From Marsupella aquatica (taxonomy: Eukaryota; Marchantiophyta), in NCBI GenBank assembly GCA_973895155.1, contig OZ316899.1, forward strand, positions 8,680,001 through 8,744,000: 64,000 nucleotides of DNA, read 5' to 3'. Under the pieces are notes generated by a model, which was not told the DNA's origin, did no database searches, and was given only the letters and a program-made list of their open reading frames with translations. How positions within the stretch are numbered: the first letter of the stretch is position 1; every line of letters starts with the position of its first letter. Both the position numbers and the translations under genes were made by a program. Shown here one piece after another: positions 57,683-64,000 of this stretch.

Positions 57683-59614
57683 TGTTAAACCTACGATTAA
57701 CCCAACTTAACCCTTCTCTATTCATTCGCGTTTGTATTAACCAATTAATTGTCCAACAACAAGGTAATCTAGTAAATCATTTTCATATTCTGAGCATGTA
57801 ATTTCAGCTGAATGTTCTTCAATGTCTACTTCTTCTTTCCACTTCCTAGGTACAATCGACTCTGTTAATACTAATCCTTCCCTGTATACAATTTCTATAA
57901 ATCCACACCACTCATGATAAGTGAAAATACAAATTGGAATACTCTCTTCCCTTAACCGACGAGTAATTAGGTGCAAACCAATCGAACGATCCACAGTTCA
58001 ATTGGCTTGAGCCTAATTAGCGAGGAATTCTTCCTATCCTTGTCGCTAGTATTCATACTTCCAATGATTGTGATCTGATTAGATCCAATCATCTCATTGA
58101 TACTCCCACCAAGAGTTTGATCAATTACTTATGTGCGAAGTAGATCAAGAAAGGCTATTCGTAAGTAGAATGTCAATTCAACAATTACTCCGTTATGCTG
58201 CAGGTGTATGACAATTAGATTGTCATTCTCGAAACACACACACCTCAGCCAGACTCCATTGCTTATGAGTTGTCTGTTGGTTTGATTCCGTAAGGTGTTA
58301 CTCCTCAACGTGCTCACCCTGAGTGAATTAATCCTCATTCATTCTTGCGGTCGGAATATGGCCGTCTTAACATACTTCTGTCTAATCATCGGTTTATAAC
58401 TTTAACAGATTCAACTCTCTTTATAATTCCGATTGTCTTACTCAATCTTCTTTTTAATTTTCCCTCTCCTCAATTCTGAATACCTTCACTCTCAATTCTT
58501 AATCTCGTAGTCAATCACCATCTCTTTCTGTAGACCCTCTCACCAAGGTACTCATCCATGAACAATTCATCAGGTTGTGTCATAATGATTTCTTTACTTC
58601 TCAACATCAAAAATTCTACTCACATCTGAGTAGGGAACACTTAAACAGATCTACTAATCATCTTAAGGAAAGTCTGGCTTCGCCTTTCAATCAGATTACC
58701 TATTGCAAAAGTGACTCCCTGTTCTACGCTCTTGCCTGTCTTAAATACTATCTTTCGGCAAAATTATCGGTCTTCAAACTGTCCGACTAACAAAAATGGT
58801 TATCTAACTTACTAATCAAACATAACTGCATAGCAGTTAATAAACTGTTGTTTTGCGGTTACTAAACCGCAATCCGTGGTTTCCGGTTGGTATACTCTGT
58901 TCAACTAAGACTACTGCATCGAACATCTATGTAAGCGATTGGTGGTTGGAGTCGTGGTTTCTGAACTGCCAACGGTTAAGCTTCTCAATTCTGATGTCAC
59001 ATGATAAACATTCAATGGATCTTCTGGTTCACTAATGTTCCAAAAAACGATTACTCGTTCAGCGGCAATTAGCCTCCAGCAGTGACGTTGTCGTTGATCG
59101 AGTTCTCGTCCCAACGTCAGGTTCCACTTTGATGACATGACTCCCCTACAAAATTCTTCAACAACTTCTTGAGTAGTCAACTATTGTTGGAAAGTTTCAC
59201 CATTCATGCCGAAAAGTTGTTGCCCTGCTTCATTCCATACTCGACAGTCTCCCTCCCTAAGGCGGATCATAAATCGAAACATGGGCTTCCCCTCTCCTAT
59301 GAGCTTACAAAAATGAGTGCCTCTATCCCTACTGAAAACGTTTGATCGTTCTTCTCCCCTTTGCCTTCGTTGTCTTGCTTTCACCCCCAAAGCGCAATCT
59401 CTGCCGTCTCCTAGCTTGGTATTGCATCCTTCATAGCAAAACCCTAATCCGGTACTACTCCAAATAGCAAAAATTGTCGTGCCTTCTAATGTTAGTCTCC
59501 CATCCATCTTACTAAGCTATTTCCACCTGCTATTGATCCCCTTAAATACTTGATCTATTATCTTCCGCTTGATGTTTCTCCCCTAATTCTACTTAATTAT
59601 TTCCTTGGTTTACA
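57683..59614 (-). mobile_element. Solo LTR (1,932 bp) in gypsy 2 pol
   Basis: On the plus strand it begins TGTTAAACC (57683) and ends GGTTTACA (59614), so TG...CA with short inverted ends. It is flanked by perfect CTTCT duplications (57678-57682 and 59615-59619). Gypsy 2 coding sequence resumes on both sides (LDPNLKKQ upstream, ELNLGRDLALELEKEI downstream). No gag or pol is inside. The short ORFs within (for example 59507-59181) match nothing I know. The family of the parent element is unknown. Confidence 0.88.
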
Positions 59615-62600
59615 CTTCTCCTAAGTCAAGCTTCCGGTATTGCCATGCTTGGATCATATTAATCTGCTTCTTCAAATTTGGGTCCAGCTCAGCTTCCAGC
59701 CTCTCCAGTCTCATCCCTCCATAGATTGGAATCTTGGCTGTATTAGCCAAGTTGGTTGACTTGATTTCTCCCTTGTTATCCGCAAACTGTTCCCTTGCTG
59801 GTCTATTTGATTTTGAATTGGTGGTCGGCTTCCCTTCCTAACTCAGCTCTAGATTGGTTTTGTGCATCTCATCTATTCCTGCTTCCTGAGGGTCCGGCTG
59901 TTGTGCTCTTCCGGCTTCTAGTAGGACCTCAATTTGTTCTGCCCTCGTGATCGGCTTGTAAGCCGATCCCTTAGTATTTAATTTGTTGCCAATGATAGAC
60001 GACGTTGTGGATCCCGTCGGCTCTGCTACAACGCCTGAGGAAAATCCACTGTCCTTGGTGCAGCTCCCTACCTAGCCGTTTCATCCAACTAAACCACCTC
60101 TTGTGCTTCCTCCAAAATTGAAGCTAAAAAGGTGGACTCTATGGCAAAGCAGTCCTTGGTCTCTTCTTCACATTCCTCCAAGTCACTTTCCATAGGTTTG
60201 TGCCATAGTCCACTCGGGGGCATTTCTGGTCCAAAGACCTTTTCTTTGGTTAGGTCAGTGAGGCATTCTAGTCAGCGTACCTCATCGGCTGACTCCAATC
60301 CATTGTCGTACCCGTCTACCTCCCTGATGCTTCTCCTACGGTCATCCTTGGTGTCCCAGGATACCGTGATAGAGGGGGTCCCAAAAGTGAACTCCTTCTT
60401 ACCCCAATCCTCTATTACCTTGGCTAGGTACAACCATGGCCTGCCAATCAATAGTCGCGATGACGTAGGGTTTAGCGGCTTCATTACTACATAGTTAATG
60501 CTAAAGAAGATACCTCCTATCTTAGTCTTGATGCCGGTTAACACTCCCTGGGAATGACCTGATACCCATTGGCCATGTTCAACACTCTTCCAGTCATGTC
60601 CGACGTTAGACCCCACCCTTTTGCTGTTGAATCAATCATAATACATACCTCTGATCCTCCATCGATGGGTACCCGCAATAGTATTTCTCCTTGAATCATT
60701 AATGGTAATGCTGGGGCTCCTTGATCTTCTTCTATCATCAGCACGTCGGAACTGGTCGCTACCTTGGGTAATCTTGGCTTGCCAAGAATTGCCTTCCTTA
60801 ACTATTTCCGGAAGTACGGGCTATTTTTCAACAGTTGACCTACTGTTGCCAAGACTCTAGATTCTAGTACATCTTTAGCCAGGTCATAGGGGACTATCGG
60901 CTTCTCTTCTGGCAGTGTCTCCATCTTGGCTTCGGCCTGTTTTTTCACACTAGTTTCCACAGGCGTTGGATTTTCAGAAGCAAACAATGCTTTTGCTCGT
61001 TTCACATCCTTGGCTATGGCTTCAGTATTCTCCAGGGTTTCTAATTCTCAAAGTTGTTCTTTAACACTTGCCGTAATAGAGGGGTAGAATAACTTGGGGT
61101 GATCTCGATTGAAGTTGTTGTCCTGTGAAGGATTGGGGTCACTGGTGAACTCATGGCTTACCTGTGTTGCCGGCGCCTTACCCTCCGTTGATGTTGACGA
61201 AGAGTCGATCCTTTCTTCCTTAACCTTCCCTTTATTTTTGGCCAGCCCATCCCACCTTTCCTTCCTTCTGGTGGATCGAGTAGAGACCCGGTAGCAATCA
61301 TGATCCAAATCCTCTTTTGAGAATGTTGATAGGGCCTCGGCCTCATCATTAGATGGTCCAAATTCTGCCTTGGCATCCATTTGCCATCCAAGTTCAATGT
61401 GGTTGATTTGAACTCCACCTGGGGTAGTACCTGGTGGCAAGACCTTGACTGGCAAGAGCTTATGATTTGCGGCCAGTCTTGCCAACCAAGTAGGACATTG
61501 TCCTAGCATGTGACCCTCCTATCGGCATCCCATACATAGCTGAGCTGGTTGTCCATCACCTTATTTGCGTGCATTCGGGCATTTTCTAGCAAAATGGTCA
61601 GGTTGACCACAATTATAGCATGCCGCAAATCTTTGCACATTTGGCCTAGGAGGTACTGACGGATTCTGAATAATCCGAGGATACATCTCTCCTGGATTGT
61701 TCCTTAATCCTGACCAGAGAGATGCAGGTCAGTTGGATAGGTCTTGTGCTCCAGTCTCATTGATGCCAAAAACACTATCAGCGGCATCCCCTAGGAAGTA
61801 CTCTACTTCTCCTTGACATGGTCTGACCTCAGCTACATGCCGAACATGACTAGTATTGAGTTCAGGACATGCATCTTTATGGTGTCCGGTTTTATAACAT
61901 AAGGCACCCCATACAGAGCTATCTTCCACTACTACTTTCTTCTTCGGCTTTACCTCTGCTATTATAGCCTTTAGCTGATCGGTAAGAGCTACAAGTCATC
62001 TGGAGCCTCTAGCTTGACTTTTAACTTCCCCCTCCTTCTGCCTTTCTTTTTCCTAGATTTTTCTTCTTCAGAACTAGAAGATGGCTCACTCTTGCTACTT
62101 CCACTATCCGATCTTGAGTTATCACTTCTTGACTTCTTAGAATGTTTCTATTTCTTATCTTTTTTCTTATGGGTTGATCCTTCCTCCAATGAGGAACTCT
62201 CAGACTTGAGCTGTTTCTTCCGGCTTGTGATATCTGCATTAATGTATAATTGAATATCTGTAATTGCCTTGGCTAAAGTCTCTGGGTTCTCCTTCCTAAT
62301 TGCAAAACTCATCTTATGTGGCAAAGCATTCACCAACCATTGAAGTTGCATACCTTCAGATGCATTGGTCTTGGTACGTCTTACCAGCTTTTGGAAGCGT
62401 TGCAAGAACTTCCTGAAGGATTTGTTCTCCTTGAACCAAAGTCGTCCCAACTTCAGCACTGCTAGCTCTGAAGTTCCAATGGGTCAAAACTCTTTGACAA
62501 ATAGTAATTTGAAGGTATGCCAGATGGCTTGATCTTCCACATTCAATGCTCTGTACCATGGCCTAGCCTCACCCTTGAATAGGTCGGGAAGAATTTGCAT

Positions 62601-63003
62601 CTTGATGGCTGACTCTCCATTCGCTGCAGCGGTTCCCTCAAAGTCATCCAACCATTCGTCAAGATCCTCATCTCCTCTTCCATGAAATGCCTTGTAATGA
62701 ATGCGCGACCGTTGGCTCAGTCTGGTTCCTAGCCTCTCGTCTGGCCGTGCCTCTGGTTCCCCCATGTCGGTTGGGGACTTACTTCTCCTTACCGACTCTT
62801 CTTCTGGTATTTCTTCTTCGACGCCACTTTCAATTACGAAGCAACTAGCTCTTTTTTCCCCTCTCAGTCGCTGAGTATCATGCCACTCGGCGAGCTGTTG
62901 CAGGCGAGCTCTCTCCCATTGAATCGCTCTTTCCTCCCTCGGTGTAGGTTCAGTCATTACCTACACTTCCTTCCTAACTTCATATCTCATGGCTTAAGAA
63001 ATT

Positions 63004-63022
63004 CCCCCTCCATCTAGCGCCA
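63004..63022 (-). promoter_or_regulatory. Gypsy 2 primer-binding site
   Basis: TGGCGCTAGATGGAGGGG on the minus strand, 4 bases from the right LTR, identical to that of gypsy 1. Confidence 0.75.
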
Positions 63023-63026
63023 AAAA

Positions 63027-63112
63027 TGTGGTGCGTCCCATGGCTCCCTAAACCCAAGAAACCCCCCTGCACAAGCCGATTCTTGCAGGTTTTGCTCTCG
63101 GCTAGGCCGGTT
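63027..63112 (-). repeat. Truncated right LTR of gypsy 2
   Basis: It matches the left LTR start through GCTCTCGGCTAGGCCGGTTC, then diverges at GGGTATGACTACC. Only about 86 bp remain. Confidence 0.85.
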
Positions 63113-64000
63113 CGGGTATGACTACCATGCGAGGAAACAGGAAAAAATCTTCTTGTAACAGTAATTTTTTTGCTGTTGCGGGTAAAAAACTCCTTGTAAT
63201 GGGTCTTTTTTTCCTCATACCAAGGTTTGAACTTGTTGGCCGCTAGTAACAGCAAGCCTCGCTAGCAAAAACCCATCCAACAGTCTGTTCATATTTGAAT
63301 CATTACTATTTCCCTAATAAACCTTTCGAGTTAAGTATGTCAATGTAACTTTTTTTTAGAACAAGTCGGACACCGAAATAGACATAAAGATCATCACCAA
63401 AGCACTTGGAAATGAGTTTAACTTTCAATTTGAATATGGGTCTGGACATTGGGAGTCATCGGTATCTCAGATAAACATACAAAATTGGCACCATAACCAA
63501 CTTACAAGGTTGGCAGTAATTTCAGGGAGAACTGCCAACTGTTAAAAAAGCCAAGTCTATAAAGACATGATATCCAACCTTATCGGGGCAACATGACTGT
63601 TTTCTCAGTGAGTAACAAACCAGGGTCCAAACATCAACCAGTTACAAACTTTTCCAAAAATATAGCTAGCGACCTCGCTAGCAAAACTGATCAACCAATA
63701 TCTGGTGTTTTATATATAAATTAAAGGTCATTTCATATAGAGTGGAAATATCATGTCTCCTACCAGCACAAAAAATGTCTACTCCCAACGGTACTTAAAT
63801 ATATATATAAAAAACCAATGAAAACCTTAAATTAAAACCAAACCTCACTCTAAATTGGACAATCTCAAACCTCAACTCCCCTTTGGATCAGATCGGAAAC
63901 TTCAGCGACAGTTAAAACAGGCTGCTTGACTACATCGGAAGTCTCTAGGTTCAAATGGTAAACATTCTTGTAAACCCAAAGAATATGTTTACAAGACATG
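63113..64000. other. Unassigned AT-rich stretch, possible DNA-transposon left end
   Basis: It starts GGGTATGACTACC, followed within 70 bp by GGAAACAGG and TGTAACAG. That resembles the small element at 48679 (GGGGTTATGG then GGTAACAGG), so a related transposon may have inserted into the gypsy 2 LTR here. The rest, to the window end, holds no ORF, palindrome or other feature I recognise. Confidence 0.4.

Larger units (their letters stand above)
54305..62957 (-). pseudogene. gag-pol: Gypsy 2 gag-pol, heavily broken
   Basis: From the 5' side: Gag (62957-62148, GEARPWYRALN near 62560); a zinc knuckle CYNCGQPDHFARKC near 61600 followed by an in-frame stop, and a degenerate knuckle near 61880; protease VPIDGGSEVCIM near 60665; a linker; reverse transcriptase (57528-56900, FIDDFAVFG near 57025); RNase H (56933-56350). 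Integrase has a finger (about 56000-55840), a core cut by the foldback element, and a C-terminal GDLVLLYDSRYRRF module (54560-54293). It is split into many short frames. The two insertions explain two of the breaks; the others are small stops and shifts. Confidence 0.88.
49596..63112 (-). mobile_element. Ty3/gypsy retrotransposon 2, degenerate, right LTR truncated
   Basis: The left LTR is 49596-54304 (starts TGTGGTGCG, ends GGCATCACA). The internal region on the minus strand has the same domain order and a similar gag and pol to gypsy 1, with the same primer-binding site motif. The right LTR starts at 63027 with TGTGGTGCGTCCC, but similarity to the left LTR stops near 63112. The element has many stops and frameshifts and two later insertions (55181-55747 and 57683-59614). 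It is a distinct and older family than gypsy 1. Confidence 0.9.

Noticed and set aside
58129-59507. Short minus-strand ORFs inside the solo LTR as genes
   Set aside because: No recognisable domain, and the interval is defined as an LTR by its ends and target duplication.

Overview
This is a repeat-dense stretch of a eukaryotic nuclear genome, most probably a land plant or charophyte. It holds plant-type Ty1/copia and Ty3/gypsy retrotransposons, CACTA elements, a (CCCTAAA)n plant-telomere-type tract and GT-AG introns, and no bacterial gene organisation. I cannot name the species. I see no clearly intact host gene; almost everything is transposable-element sequence in nested layers.

Layout. 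Positions 1-797 and 20960-26050 are one copy (copy A) of an unusual element, split by a copia retrotransposon. The copia (798-20954, 141/140-bp LTRs, target duplication AATTT) is itself split by a gypsy element with 4,018-bp LTRs (2802-16920, minus strand). 26051-28447 holds nothing I recognise. 28448-34891 is a CACTA-like element built mostly of nine tandem ~575-bp units. 34892-43600 is copy B of the unusual element. 43757-44390 is a fragment of a ribokinase/pfkB gene. 44465-48350 is a partial copy C, interrupted at a clean TTT target duplication by a 1,993-bp non-autonomous CACTA element. 49257-49547 is a copia remnant. 49596-63112 is a second gypsy with a 4.7-kb LTR; it carries a foldback insertion (55181-55747) and a solo LTR (57683-59614).

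Most interesting content. Copies A and B each contain two divergently transcribed genes. One encodes a ParB/sulfiredoxin-like domain (DGNHR motif) followed far downstream by a beta-class N4/N6 DNA methyltransferase domain. The other encodes a MULE-like transposase with a SWIM zinc finger. The intergenic region, every methyltransferase intron I can define, the transposase intron and the 3' flanks are studded with a 15-bp palindrome, TAGCGCCWGGCGCTA and variants (about 30 sites). I found none in the retrotransposons, the satellite array or the coding exons. Many neighbouring sites lie about 62 bp apart. This looks like a DNA-methyltransferase-bearing DNA transposon family with its own candidate binding or modification site. 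All copies here are broken by stop codons and frameshifts, several of them C-to-T changes.

A second unusual theme is that both gypsy families have giant LTRs that carry protein-coding ORFs: a conserved globular segment followed by a long coiled coil. In gypsy 1 a TATA box lies just upstream of the first LTR ORF.
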